Source: Chitinophagales bacterium
Lineage (GTDB): Bacteria; Bacteroidota; Bacteroidia; Chitinophagales; Chitinophagaceae
Direction of reading: 5' to 3'
Assembly: GCA_020636495.1 (NCBI GenBank)
Contig: JACJXQ010000008.1
Coordinates: forward strand, 62,001-126,000
Length of the DNA stretch: 64,000 nt
Shown one piece after another: positions 34,900-43,174 of this stretch. The position numbers and the translations under genes are program-made. The stretch's first letter is position 1. Each line of letters begins with the position of its first letter. The notes beneath the pieces were generated by a model. That model did no database searches. It was not told the DNA's origin and saw nothing but the letters and a program-made list of their open reading frames with translations.

Positions 34900-34930
34900 C
34901 CACTACTTACAACAGATCATATATACATAG

Positions 34931-34954
34931 GGGATGCTTCTGCATCCCTTTTTT
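34931..34954 (+). terminator. Rho-independent terminator of dnaN
   Basis: Stem GGGATGC / GCATCCC (34931-34937, 34942-34948), loop TTCT, then six Ts. Confidence 0.85.
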
Positions 34955-34961
34955 GTGGCTC

Positions 34962-36122
34962 CTACCTGAGTATATGCGTCTCTACGTCCTTCTTGCTTAT
35001 TTTCTTGTCGCTAAAGATGATGAGGCGTTCAACTACGTTGCGCAGCTCGCGGATATTTCCGGTCCAGTTGTACTTCTGCAGTGCATCCAGGGCGGTTTTA
35101 TCTATCTCTTTTACCGCCTGGTTATACTCAGCGCTTATCTCTTTCAGGAAATGGTCTACCAGCTCAGGTATGTCCTCGCTACGTTCATTAAGCGTCGGCA
35201 CCTTTATCAGTATCACACTCAGGCGGTGATACAGGTCCAGACGGAATTTCTTTTCTTCTACCTCCTGCATCAGGTCTTTGTTAGTAGCAGCAATTACGCG
35301 TACGTCTACTTTTATTTCCTTGTCGCCACCTACACGGGTTATTTTACTTTCCTGGAGGGCACGCAGCACCTTGGCCTGTGCGTCCAGGCTCATATCACCT
35401 ATCTCATCAAGAAAGAGCGTACCCCCTTTTGCCTGTTCAAACTTACCAATGCGTTGTTTTATGGCCGATGTGAACGAGCCCTTCTCATGCCCGAACAGTT
35501 CACTTTCTATCAGCTCAGATGGAATAGCTGCACAGTTTACCTCTATAAGCGGTCCGTTGGCGCGGGGGCTTAACTCATGTATATTACGAGCTACCAGTTC
35601 CTTACCTACACCATTTGCACCTGTTATCAGCACCCGCGCATCTGTAGCAGCTACCTTCTCTATGGTCTCATGTATCTGCTTCATAGCATCGCTACTACCT
35701 ATCATCTGGTTTGTACGCGATATGCGTTTGCGCAATTGTTTTGTCTCTGTTACCAGCGAGCCCTTATCCATAGCATTGCGTATGGTTATCAGCAGCCTGT
35801 TCAGGTCAGGTGGTTTAGAAATAAAGTCAAATGCTCCCTTCTTCACCGCATCCACAGCAGACTCTATATTTCCGTGGCCTGATATAACAACGAAGGGTAC
35901 ATCCGGTTTCACTTCTTTGGTCTTTTCCAACAGCTCTATGCCATCCATTTTAGGCATCTTTACGTCGCAGAGTATGCAATTGTAATCATTTGCCTTTATC
36001 TTCTCCAGTCCCTCTGCGCCATCTGCAGCTTCATCTATCTCAAACCCTTCGAATGAAAGGATGTCTTTTAACGTGTTACGTATTGCCCTTTCATCATCTA
36101 TTACCAATATCTTTTGTGCCAT
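34962..36122 (-). CDS. NtrC-like response regulator (receiver plus AAA+), no HTH
   Basis: Cytoplasmic two-component regulator of 386 aa. The receiver domain (1-120) has the phospho-acceptor Asp53 in CDVKMPKMDG. The sigma-54 AAA+ domain (about 138-365) has Walker A GANGVGKE at 168-175 and Walker B GGTLFLDE at 233-240. The loop that normally reads GAFTGA is GSFTSA at 215-220. The protein stops right after the AAA+ lid (VETHILR), without the usual Fis-type DNA-binding domain. It may act from solution on sigma-54 holoenzyme or have another role. No partner kinase is adjacent; the next gene, 9 bases upstream, is a MORN-repeat protein. Confidence 0.88.
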   Translation of the reverse strand: MAQKILVIDDERAIRNTLKDILSFEGFEIDEAADGAEGLEKIKANDYNCILCDVKMPKMDGIELLEKTKEVKPDVPFVVISGHGNIESAVDAVKKGAFDFISKPPDLNRLLITIRNAMDKGSLVTETKQLRKRISRTNQMIGSSDAMKQIHETIEKVAATDARVLITGANGVGKELVARNIHELSPRANGPLIEVNCAAIPSELIESELFGHEKGSFTSAIKQRIGKFEQAKGGTLFLDEIGDMSLDAQAKVLRALQESKITRVGGDKEIKVDVRVIAATNKDLMQEVEEKKFRLDLYHRLSVILIKVPTLNERSEDIPELVDHFLKEISAEYNQAVKEIDKTALDALQKYNWTGNIRELRNVVERLIIFSDKKISKKDVETHILR

Positions 36123-36131
36123 ATGTCCTGA

Positions 36132-36875
36132 TTAGTAGTTTATTGTTTTAAGAGGGTTCCCTTCTGTATCAAATTCTTCCCATGGGCCTGTCTTTTCATC
36201 ATTTTCGTACATACCTCTTGCCTTCATCTGCCCGTTATCGTGATACTCTATCCACAATCCTGTTCTTACATCATCTTTATAGGGTCCTGATTCCAGCTTT
36301 TGACCTGACTCGTAATATACCGTGCATGGGCCATCTTTTTTATCTTTTATATAATTATACTCTACTGCTTTATTGCCATTGGTATAATGCCATATGGATA
36401 CGCCACTGCGCTGGCCTTTGCTGTATTCAGCTTCTTCCTGTATCATCGCAGTTTCGTAATACTTTTTGTAAGCGCCATCCAGCTTGCCATCTATATAATG
36501 CTCTTCGAGCAATACGGGGCCATGATGTTTATACTCCCTCTTTATGCCATGCAGCTTATCGTCTTTGTAATGCTCTATGACCGACAATCCGCCATCAGCA
36601 TTGATCTCCATATGCATACCATGTTTTTTATCATTATGATACGAAGTCATGCTTTTAGGGTAGCGTGACGGCCAGAACTCATTCCAGACACCTTCTTTCT
36701 TCCCTTTTAAATAGTAACCTTCTACCATAGGTTGCTGATCGGCAATAACAATCACCTGGAAAAATTCCCATCCTCCCGGGTCTTTTCTTACTAATGTATC
36801 CAGCTCCTGCGACCTTGCAGATGTTGTTGACAGGAATATTAACACTACTCCCGTCAGCAAATGCTTAACTTTCAT
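36132..36875 (-). CDS. Exported MORN / YwqK-type repeat protein
   Basis: Periplasmic or outer-membrane-associated protein of about 247 aa. The ATG at 36875 gives the signal peptide MKVKHLLTGVVLIFLSTTSA; a longer frame to 36953 lacks support. The body has eight or so MORN-like repeats with the pattern Y-x-DGK-x-G-x-W/Y (HGMHMEI, LHGIKREY, LDGAYKKYY, RTGLWIEYHDNGQ, KTGPWEEF). Automatic names call such proteins toxin-antitoxin YwqK family; there is no toxin gene here, so I would not use that label. Probably co-transcribed with the NtrC-like gene. Confidence 0.8.
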   Translation of the reverse strand: MKVKHLLTGVVLIFLSTTSARSQELDTLVRKDPGGWEFFQVIVIADQQPMVEGYYLKGKKEGVWNEFWPSRYPKSMTSYHNDKKHGMHMEINADGGLSVIEHYKDDKLHGIKREYKHHGPVLLEEHYIDGKLDGAYKKYYETAMIQEEAEYSKGQRSGVSIWHYTNGNKAVEYNYIKDKKDGPCTVYYESGQKLESGPYKDDVRTGLWIEYHDNGQMKARGMYENDEKTGPWEEFDTEGNPLKTINY

Positions 36876-36973
36876 ATTCCAGACAGATTTTGGGCAAATT
36901 AGCGATTTATATTTTTTGATACCTAACAGCTTAGACAGTATTAACATTATCAATGGTTGTATAGCCGTGCCGA

Positions 36974-37006
36974 TTTGTCAGTGCACCTGTTTTGGACGTA
37001 ACTTTG
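36974..37006 (+). promoter_or_regulatory. Bacteroidota promoter of the pirin gene
   Basis: TTTG (36974-36977), a 21-base spacer and TAACTTTG (36999-37006): a near-ideal TTTG / TAnnTTTG sigma-ABfr promoter. The expected start of transcription falls near 37013, inside the palindrome that follows. Confidence 0.75.
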
Positions 37007-37007
37007 T

Positions 37008-37039
37008 ATTTATATTAATGTATCTACATTAATATAAAT
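37008..37039. promoter_or_regulatory. Perfect 15-bp palindromic operator over the pirin start site
   Basis: Arms ATTTATATTAATGTA (37008-37022) and TACATTAATATAAAT (37025-37039) with a 2-base spacer. The position covers the predicted transcription start, so a repressor dimer bound here would block the pirin promoter. Confidence 0.75.
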
Positions 37040-37057
37040 CATTAAAAACAAATAGTT

Positions 37058-37777
37058 ATGGCAAATACAATATTTCATGCAGCAAATACACGTGGTCATG
37101 CGGATCATGGCTGGCTCAACGCTCATCACTCTTTCAGCTTTGCAGGCTACTACGACCCCTCTCGTGTACAGTTTGGTGCTCTCAGAGTATTAAACGATGA
37201 CATTGTTGCCCCGGGCATGGGTTTTGGCAAACACCCGCACGATAATATGGAGATCATCACAATAATATTAAGCGGTGCATTGGAGCATAAAGACAGCATG
37301 GGGCATACTCAGGCCATACAGCCCAACGAGGTGCAGGTGATGAGTGCAGGCACAGGTGTGTTTCACAGTGAATATAACCATAACCGCGATAAAGAAGTGA
37401 ACTTGTTGCAGACATGGATATTCCCGAATAAAAAGAATGTGCAACCCAGGTACGACCAACGTATTTTCCCCGCAGAAGAACGTGTGAATCAATGGCAGGC
37501 ACTTGTATCACCTATGGGTAATGACGACCCTGGTATGAAGATACACCAGGACGCATGGATCAATCGTGCGACTATTGAAACAGGCAAAACACTGGACTAC
37601 AGGTTACACAATGCTGCCAACGGTGTATATGTGTTTGTGATAGATGGCAGCGCACGTGCTGGAGAACAGCTACTGAATAAAAAAGATGCATTAGGGGTAA
37701 CAGATAGTGATACTGTACAGCTAACGGCAAATGCCACTAGCGACGTGCTGGTATTTGAAGTGCCGATGCGGTGGTAA
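37058..37777 (+). CDS. Pirin family protein
   Basis: Bicupin of 239 aa. Cupin metal ligands are visible in the N-terminal domain: FGKHPHDNMEIITII (the two His and Glu) and the second His in FHSEYNHN. The C-terminal cupin lacks them. Bacterial pirins can act as quercetin 2,3-dioxygenases or redox-sensitive regulators; the actual substrate is unknown. Preceded by a strong promoter with a palindromic operator and followed after 47 bases by the Fe-S fusion protein and a CoA pyrophosphatase. Confidence 0.92.
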   Translation: MANTIFHAANTRGHADHGWLNAHHSFSFAGYYDPSRVQFGALRVLNDDIVAPGMGFGKHPHDNMEIITIILSGALEHKDSMGHTQAIQPNEVQVMSAGTGVFHSEYNHNRDKEVNLLQTWIFPNKKNVQPRYDQRIFPAEERVNQWQALVSPMGNDDPGMKIHQDAWINRATIETGKTLDYRLHNAANGVYVFVIDGSARAGEQLLNKKDALGVTDSDTVQLTANATSDVLVFEVPMRW

Positions 37778-37824
37778 GCTTATAGAAACTATTGCTTAAA
37801 TTACAGTAGCATAAACTTAGCAAC

Positions 37825-38262
37825 ATGGACCTGAATAGCGTAACCAAAAAATATGACAACGGCGAGATAACCGTGGTGTGGAAACCAGGGGTGTGCATAC
37901 ACTCTAAAAAATGCTGGACGGGGCTGCCAAAGGTATTTAACCCTCAGGTGAAACCCTGGGTGAATATTTCTGGTGCAGATACAGAAGCAATTATTGCGCA
38001 GGTAGATAAATGCCCGTCGGGAGCGTTGAGCTATTTCAGGAACGAACAGGTTAGGGAAGAAATTCCGGCAACACCAGCTTCGGCAAAAATAGAAGTGACA
38101 AAGAATGGACCGCTTTTGATACATGGTGATATTATAGTGCAACATAAAGACGGTAACGAAAGCATCCACTCAAAGGTGACTGCGTTCTGTCGTTGCGGCC
38201 AATCGGGCAATAAACCGTTTTGTGATGGCACACACAGGAAGTGTGGATTTAAAGATGAATAG
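37825..38262 (+). CDS. Fe-S fusion protein: Fer4_19 (YjdI-like) plus CDGSH domain
   Basis: Small cytosolic iron-sulfur protein of 145 aa with two different cluster sites. Residues about 1-72 resemble the YjdI/Fer4_19 mono-cluster ferredoxin, with Cys24, Cys30 and Cys63 in the PGVCIHSKKCW and VDKCPSGAL segments. Residues about 95-145 carry a complete CDGSH motif (Cys122, Cys124, Cys133, His137; CRCGQSGNKPFCDGTH) expected to hold a 2Fe-2S cluster with three Cys and one His. Likely an electron-transfer or redox-sensing protein. Follows pirin by 47 bases, and its stop touches the TTG start of the Nudix gene. Confidence 0.9.
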   Translation: MDLNSVTKKYDNGEITVVWKPGVCIHSKKCWTGLPKVFNPQVKPWVNISGADTEAIIAQVDKCPSGALSYFRNEQVREEIPATPASAKIEVTKNGPLLIHGDIIVQHKDGNESIHSKVTAFCRCGQSGNKPFCDGTHRKCGFKDE

Positions 38263-38895
38263 TTGGACATCAGGCAACAGATAGAAAGTTTACAAACAAG
38301 GTTGCAACAGCCTTTGCCGGGTGTTGCTGCGCAAAACAAAATGGCCAGCCGGGTAAGGGCCTTGCCATTGCAGATACCTGAAGACGCCCGCCAGAGCGCG
38401 GTAATGGCTTTGCTATATCCTGTGCAGCATGAGCTGAACCTATTGCTGATAAAACGGGTGGAAGACGGCAAACCACATAGCGGACAGATAAGTTTTCCGG
38501 GCGGGCGCAGAGACCCCGAAGACGAGAGCCTGCAGATAACCGCACTACGAGAGACCTATGAAGAGGTTGGTATCAGGGCTGATAAAATAGAGATAATTGG
38601 TTCGCTCAGCTCTCTATACATACCGGTAAGCAACTCCAATGTATTCCCGTTTGTAGGTTTTGCCGACAACAAGCCTGAACTCAATATTTGTGCTGACGAG
38701 GTACAATACACCATGGAAGTACCCATAAAAAAGTTGTTTGACCCTGGTATAAAAACTGTGCGCCATATAACACCTTCGGCTTTTCCGGAAATTACAATCG
38801 AGGCTCCGTCTTATTTATGGGATGAGGATCACATTATTTGGGGGGCGACAGCAATGATGATAGCGGAGCTGGAAGAATTAATGAATTTCAGGTAA
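38263..38895 (+). CDS. CoA pyrophosphatase (Nudix hydrolase), TTG start
   Basis: Nudix enzyme of 210 aa that splits CoA and its oxidised or acylated forms into phosphopantetheine and 3',5'-ADP. The Nudix box GGRRDPEDESLQITALRETY plus EEVG is complete, and is preceded by the CoA-specific GKPHSGQISFPGG. I use the TTG at 38263, directly after the previous stop, because the N-terminal LPG-AAQNKM stretch, conserved in this family, lies before the first ATG (38341). Tight packing implies translational coupling to the Fe-S protein. Confidence 0.88.
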   Translation: MDIRQQIESLQTRLQQPLPGVAAQNKMASRVRALPLQIPEDARQSAVMALLYPVQHELNLLLIKRVEDGKPHSGQISFPGGRRDPEDESLQITALRETYEEVGIRADKIEIIGSLSSLYIPVSNSNVFPFVGFADNKPELNICADEVQYTMEVPIKKLFDPGIKTVRHITPSAFPEITIEAPSYLWDEDHIIWGATAMMIAELEELMNFR

Positions 38896-38943
38896 TTGTT
38901 TTGTGGTTACAACATAACAGGTATTTTTATGCGTTAACAAGAT

Positions 38944-40380
38944 ATGTACATGCGTACCCACAAGCCTGATTATGCATTGCTGCTAATCACACTGCTGGCA
39001 TCTGTCTTATTATTCTGGAAACTGGGTAGCCATAACCTGATGCAATATGATGAAGCACGCAACGGTGCCAATGCATGGTATATGTACCACAATCATGATT
39101 ACGTCAACTATTATTACGGAAATGCATTAGACACATGGAATGCGAAACCACCATTGCTCATCTGGCTCATCACCATCTCATATCACCTGTTTGGCTTTAA
39201 CGAGTTTTCTTTGAGATTGCCATCTGTATTAGCGTCTCTTGCTTTCTTTATCGTGTTTTACCAACTGGTGAAAAAGAATATATCAAGACAGGTAGCTATA
39301 TACAGCAGTATTATTTTATTGGCATGCAGAGCTGTTATCGGAGAGCATGTGGGACGCAATGGTGATTTTGACAGTTTGCTTTTATTGTTTCTCACCTGTT
39401 CTTTGTATTACTTCTGTGAATATGCACTTAGAAATAAGAAGTATGCGATCTATTGGGTAGCTATATTTCTTGGTTTGGCTTTTTACTCAAAGGGCACTGC
39501 ATCAGTGTTGTATCTGCCAGGTATGTTTGTATTCCTGCTTATCACAGGCAGGTTGGCAGACATATTGAAAGACTACCGTTTATACTTGTCATTGGTCATT
39601 TTTCTTGCCATTGCTGGTTCGTGGATATTATTAGTTAGCCTGTACGGTACTACCTTCGAAACATCCGTATATGGCAGCAAGAACAGCATAGAAACTATGC
39701 TGCTTTACGATACTGTGAAGCGTTTTACTACCCAAGAGCTGAACCCCGGAGAGATAAAAGATAACTTATTCTTTATACATGCTATTGAGGTGCGGATGAA
39801 CATGTGGCATATCCTGTTTTATACAGCTGTTGCCACAGGTTTGTATAGGTTATTTCGGAAAGACTGGAAGTATCAGGAGAATAATATGGAGCAGCGGTTT
39901 ACCTTGTTGTTGATCTGCCTGATGGTGCCGGTGATACTGATTGTCAATTTCGGTCAGTATGTGCTGGACTGGTATTTTGCACCTGCGTGGATATTGATAG
40001 CTATTATAGTTGCTCAATGGATGGCGTATATTCAGCAAAAATGGAAGCCTGCTGCTTACTTGTGGGTGTTGGTAATTGGTTTTAACCTGGTAAAGCATTT
40101 TCTCTATATGGATACGCGCCCAGATACCATGCATCATGTGTTCTCTAAAAATAACACCAACCTGTCAGGTCAGGATTATATTGTGGTGCAGGGCACGCCT
40201 GACCAGGATGTGGTGCTGTACCTGTTATGGCTGGGTGTTGATTTCTACAAAACAGAAAATGATGCTGAATTACAACAATTAAAGGGTAAAATAGCACTTG
40301 TTCAGGCAGGCAAGTTTAACGACAATGATTATAAGTTGATAAGCCGGTTTGACGGCTATTGCCTTGCTGAAATAAAATAA
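38944..40380 (+). CDS. GT39/GT83-like membrane glycosyltransferase
   Basis: Inner-membrane protein of 478 aa in the PMT/ArnT superfamily (GT-C fold), which transfers a sugar from a lipid-phosphate donor. The first extracytoplasmic loop has the acidic pair Asp36-Glu37 in MQYDEARNG, the expected catalytic site. About ten hydrophobic spans follow, and the C-terminus is a small soluble domain (from about 400). Acceptor unknown (lipid A, protein or polysaccharide). Stands alone on its strand and is convergent with ctaA, 4 bases apart. Confidence 0.85.
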   Translation: MYMRTHKPDYALLLITLLASVLLFWKLGSHNLMQYDEARNGANAWYMYHNHDYVNYYYGNALDTWNAKPPLLIWLITISYHLFGFNEFSLRLPSVLASLAFFIVFYQLVKKNISRQVAIYSSIILLACRAVIGEHVGRNGDFDSLLLLFLTCSLYYFCEYALRNKKYAIYWVAIFLGLAFYSKGTASVLYLPGMFVFLLITGRLADILKDYRLYLSLVIFLAIAGSWILLVSLYGTTFETSVYGSKNSIETMLLYDTVKRFTTQELNPGEIKDNLFFIHAIEVRMNMWHILFYTAVATGLYRLFRKDWKYQENNMEQRFTLLLICLMVPVILIVNFGQYVLDWYFAPAWILIAIIVAQWMAYIQQKWKPAAYLWVLVIGFNLVKHFLYMDTRPDTMHHVFSKNNTNLSGQDYIVVQGTPDQDVVLYLLWLGVDFYKTENDAELQQLKGKIALVQAGKFNDNDYKLISRFDGYCLAEIK

Positions 40381-40384
40381 GATA

Positions 40385-41455
40385 TTATGACTTTGACGGG
40401 CGTGCCATATACACACCTACCATCAACGACATAAGCAGGAACATGGCTACAAGCTGATGTAATTCTGCCAGCATCTCGAAAGTGCCGAACTTGCCAAATA
40501 CAATAGACGGAGCACTCAAAACCGTGATAATACCAAGCAAAACCTGTAACCATACCAACCCGAAAGGCCACCACGCCACTTTTTTCAGATAAGCAGAACG
40601 GAATTGTATCGCAGCTTTTCTTGCTGCGACAAACCAGAACATCACCAACGTGAACAGGATATATGCAAGCATACGGTGCACAAAATGGATATTAAGCGGA
40701 TGGTTCACCCAGCTATCTGTTGCCAGTGTGTCCGGGAAATACATGCCATTTATGTCGGGCCAGGTAGGGGCACGCATAGCTGCTTTCATTCCTGCCATAA
40801 AAGCACCATACACCAACTGTATCCCCAATACTGCAATGGTAATAATAGTAAGTGAACGGAACCGGATATTATGAACCAGTTGCCCATCCGGTATCAATAA
40901 CGAAAGTGCGAACCAGAACGTATAGCATAATAATATTAATGCGGAGATAAAATGCAGCGCCAGTTTTATGTGGTTGACATACAGGTCGGTATCGTTCAGA
41001 CCGCTGGCTACCATGATCCAGCCTACCAGCCCCTGGGCAGCTCCCAGTATAAAAAGAATGACCAGTGGAATAACCATATCTTTTTTGAAATACCCTCTTA
41101 CCAGGAAGAAAATAAACCCAATAGCAAATACCACACCCAACATCCTGGCCCAAAGGCGGTGGAACCACTCCCAGAAGAAAAGGAATTTGAAATCATTCAG
41201 CTCGAAATGGCTGTTCAGGTACTTGAATTGCGCAATTTGTTTGTACTTGTCGAAAGCTTCCTGCCAGTCATGGTCGTTCATAGGAGGCAGTGCGCCCATA
41301 ATGGGTTTCCATTCGGTGATAGAAAGACCGGAACCGGTGAGCCGCGTAATACCCCCCAACAACACCTGTACAATGATCATAAATACACCTGCCAGCAACC
41401 AATATGCAACTGCTTTTCTTTTTGTGTCCACAAGCCGATTTTTTACGCTTTGCAA
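40385..41455 (-). CDS. ctaA: Haem A synthase, COX15/CtaA family
   Basis: Inner-membrane haem O to haem A converting enzyme, 356 aa, eight membrane spans in two related four-helix halves. Conserved features are GGITRLTGSGLSITEWKPI after the first span and paired His residues near WEWFHRLWAR, HIKLALHF, HFVHRMLAY and ELHQLVAM that ligate the haems. This supports an aa3-type terminal oxidase in the organism. No other cytochrome oxidase genes are in the window. Convergent with the glycosyltransferase gene. Confidence 0.93.
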   Translation of the reverse strand: MQSVKNRLVDTKRKAVAYWLLAGVFMIIVQVLLGGITRLTGSGLSITEWKPIMGALPPMNDHDWQEAFDKYKQIAQFKYLNSHFELNDFKFLFFWEWFHRLWARMLGVVFAIGFIFFLVRGYFKKDMVIPLVILFILGAAQGLVGWIMVASGLNDTDLYVNHIKLALHFISALILLCYTFWFALSLLIPDGQLVHNIRFRSLTIITIAVLGIQLVYGAFMAGMKAAMRAPTWPDINGMYFPDTLATDSWVNHPLNIHFVHRMLAYILFTLVMFWFVAARKAAIQFRSAYLKKVAWWPFGLVWLQVLLGIITVLSAPSIVFGKFGTFEMLAELHQLVAMFLLMSLMVGVYMARPSKS

Positions 41456-41783
41456 AAGTACGGCAGCGGGGTTTTATATGGGCTAATAACAGAGATATTA
41501 AATCAAGTAATATCCGAGATAGGCCTTGTACATGCTTTGAAGAGGCCAACAGAGTGCAATTTATTTTTATATTAATATATAACTGATTAGGCATTTTTAG
41601 GTATTTCTTTCTTAGTATATTGGTATTTAATTAGTTAATTCATACATTAATAACTACACTCTATATATGAAAAAATCGATTATTGTTTTATATTTATATG
41701 CACATTCAGAAAATAAGTTTGTATTTTGTCACTAAACACGATAGATAAACTATTTATTTTTCAAGTTTATTAAATAAGATATT
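41456..41783. other. AT-rich divergent intergenic region between ctaA and the HU gene
   Basis: About 330 bases, strongly AT-rich, between two divergent starts. It holds a possible -7 element TAAGTTTG at 41714-41721 without a well-spaced -33. No gene seen; a 22-codon frame at 41668 is not convincing. Confidence 0.6.
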
Positions 41784-42101
41784 ATGAGAAAAGCCGATGT
41801 TGTAAACAGTATAGCTGAGAAAACAGGGATACCCAAAGTGGATATTCTTGTAGCTCTTGAAGCTTTCTTCAAAGAAGTGAAAACCTCGCTTATTGAAGGT
41901 GAACCTGTTTACGTTCGTGGCTTTGGCAGCTTTATCCTGAAAAAAAGGGCCGCTAAAATAGGCCGGAACATCAAGAAGAACATAGCAGTAGAAATACCGG
42001 AGCATTTTATACCTGCATTCAAACCGGCAAAAGAATTTGTACAGGCTGTGAAAACTTCAACGCATGATCTGTCAGAAAGCGCCGAACACGACGACGAATA
42101 A
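41784..42101 (+). CDS. HU/IHF-family DNA-binding protein
   Basis: Nucleoid-associated protein of 105 aa. It has the full HU fold: helical N-terminus (MRKADVVNSIAEKTG), VYVRGFGSFILKKRAAKIGRN beta arm, and the IPEHFIPAFKPAKEF C-terminal segment with the DNA-intercalating Pro region. A short acidic tail (SESAEHDDE) is added. First gene of a rightward group with the TPR protein, the mini COX24-like protein and RNase G. This order is typical of the phylum. Confidence 0.93.
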   Translation: MRKADVVNSIAEKTGIPKVDILVALEAFFKEVKTSLIEGEPVYVRGFGSFILKKRAAKIGRNIKKNIAVEIPEHFIPAFKPAKEFVQAVKTSTHDLSESAEHDDE

Positions 42102-42134
42102 TATTGACCCTCATTCTCAGCCCTTATTCGTAAA

Positions 42135-42166
42135 TTTGCGCAAAAATTAATATTTCTTGCGCAAAG
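42135..42166. promoter_or_regulatory. Twin TTGCGCAA palindromes over the TPR gene start
   Basis: TTTGCGCAAA (42135-42144) and CTTGCGCAAAG (42156-42166), centres 21 bases apart. The first overlaps a TAAATTTG -7-like element (42131-42138). The second contains the TTG start codon. Together they can also pair as one hairpin. Confidence 0.55.
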
Positions 42167-43005
42167 GTCATTATATAGCACTGATAGCAGCAATTGCACT
42201 TATTGCTGCCCTATACTGGGGTGTAAACACCAAACCTCCAACAAAAGATATGCAACAACAACCCGCTGCTGCCACGCAGGCAGAACAGCACGGGCCTGTT
42301 GCTGCAGCCTCAACCGATTCGATATTGGCTGCAGCCATGCAAGCTCTGCCGGAACACGCCAGGGAAGAAGCGAAACAGCTGGAGGAAAAGGATAAATTCT
42401 CTTCATCAACTGAAACCATAGCCGGAGCAGATCTGGAACTGGCTAAACTGCTGCAACAGCACAAGCAGCCTGCTGCGGCTGCTTATTATTTCACAAAAGC
42501 AGCAAAGTTGGAGAATTCAGAAAAAAGCCTCAACTTTGCAGCCCGATTAAATTCTGAGCTGTTGCGCAGTGAAGAATCCCCATCGGTAAGGGCATGGGCG
42601 GCAGAGCAGGCGATAGACGCCTACGAGCAGTCTCTGAAGGTGAACCCCGACAATGACACAGTGAAGATGGAACTGGCAGCCTGTTACATAGACGGAACAG
42701 GAGCGCCAATGCAGGGGATACAGTTGTTGCTGGGAATAATCAAAGAACAGCCCAACCATATACCTGCCAACCTGATGTTAGGACAGTTGTCCATACGTTC
42801 AGGACAAATGGAAAAGGCTAAGGAGCGTTTTGAAAGAGTGTTGAAGCTGGAGCCTGAAAATACTGAAGCACTATATTTTCTTGCCGAAGTATATAAAAGC
42901 GAAGGAAATAAGACGAAAGCAGTGGAGTTGCTGGAAGAGTGTAAAAGGATAGTGAATAACCCGGAGTTCAGCAAAGAGATAGATAATTATATAAATTCAT
43001 TTTAA
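42157..43005 (+). CDS. Membrane-anchored TPR protein, TTG start
   Basis: Protein of 282 aa with an N-terminal hydrophobic anchor (YIALIAAIALIAALYWG, residues about 6-22), an Ala/Gln-rich linker and then about four TPR motifs (residues about 100-280). The clearest runs from NHIPANLMLGQLSIRSGQ to TEALYFLAEVYKSEGN. Probably a scaffold in the envelope. I use TTG at 42157, since the next ATG (42250) would remove the anchor. It sits between HU and the COX24-like mini gene. Confidence 0.8.
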   Translation: MRKGHYIALIAAIALIAALYWGVNTKPPTKDMQQQPAAATQAEQHGPVAAASTDSILAAAMQALPEHAREEAKQLEEKDKFSSSTETIAGADLELAKLLQQHKQPAAAAYYFTKAAKLENSEKSLNFAARLNSELLRSEESPSVRAWAAEQAIDAYEQSLKVNPDNDTVKMELAACYIDGTGAPMQGIQLLLGIIKEQPNHIPANLMLGQLSIRSGQMEKAKERFERVLKLEPENTEALYFLAEVYKSEGNKTKAVELLEECKRIVNNPEFSKEIDNYINSF

Positions 43006-43026
43006 GTAACTAAAAACATTTTATTT

Positions 43027-43119
43027 ATGCCTTGTGGTAAAAAAAGGAAAAGACATAAAATAGCTACGCATAAGCGTAAGAAGCGTCTTAGGAAAAATCG
43101 TCATAAGAAGAAGAAATAA
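43027..43119 (+). CDS. 30-aa basic COX24/bS22-like protein
   Basis: Tiny, extremely basic peptide (over half Lys/Arg) beginning MPCGKKRKRHKIATHKRKKR and ending in poly-Lys before TAA. The pattern KRKRHKxxTHKRKKRLRKxR matches the COX24/AURKAIP1 C-terminal (DUF1713) family. Its mitochondrial and actinobacterial members are small-subunit ribosomal proteins (mS38, bS22). So a ribosome-associated role is likely, by inference. It is placed between the TPR gene and RNase G and is easily missed by length cut-offs. Confidence 0.85.
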   Translation: MPCGKKRKRHKIATHKRKKRLRKNRHKKKK

Positions 43120-43174
43120 GTTTCAGGCTTATCGGCCATGCGTCGGTTTTCCTCTTAACTTCTGAACATTTCCT

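Noticed and set aside
36132..36953. YwqK label as part of a toxin-antitoxin system
   Set aside because: Only MORN-type repeats and a signal peptide are present; no toxin gene or regulatory partner is adjacent.
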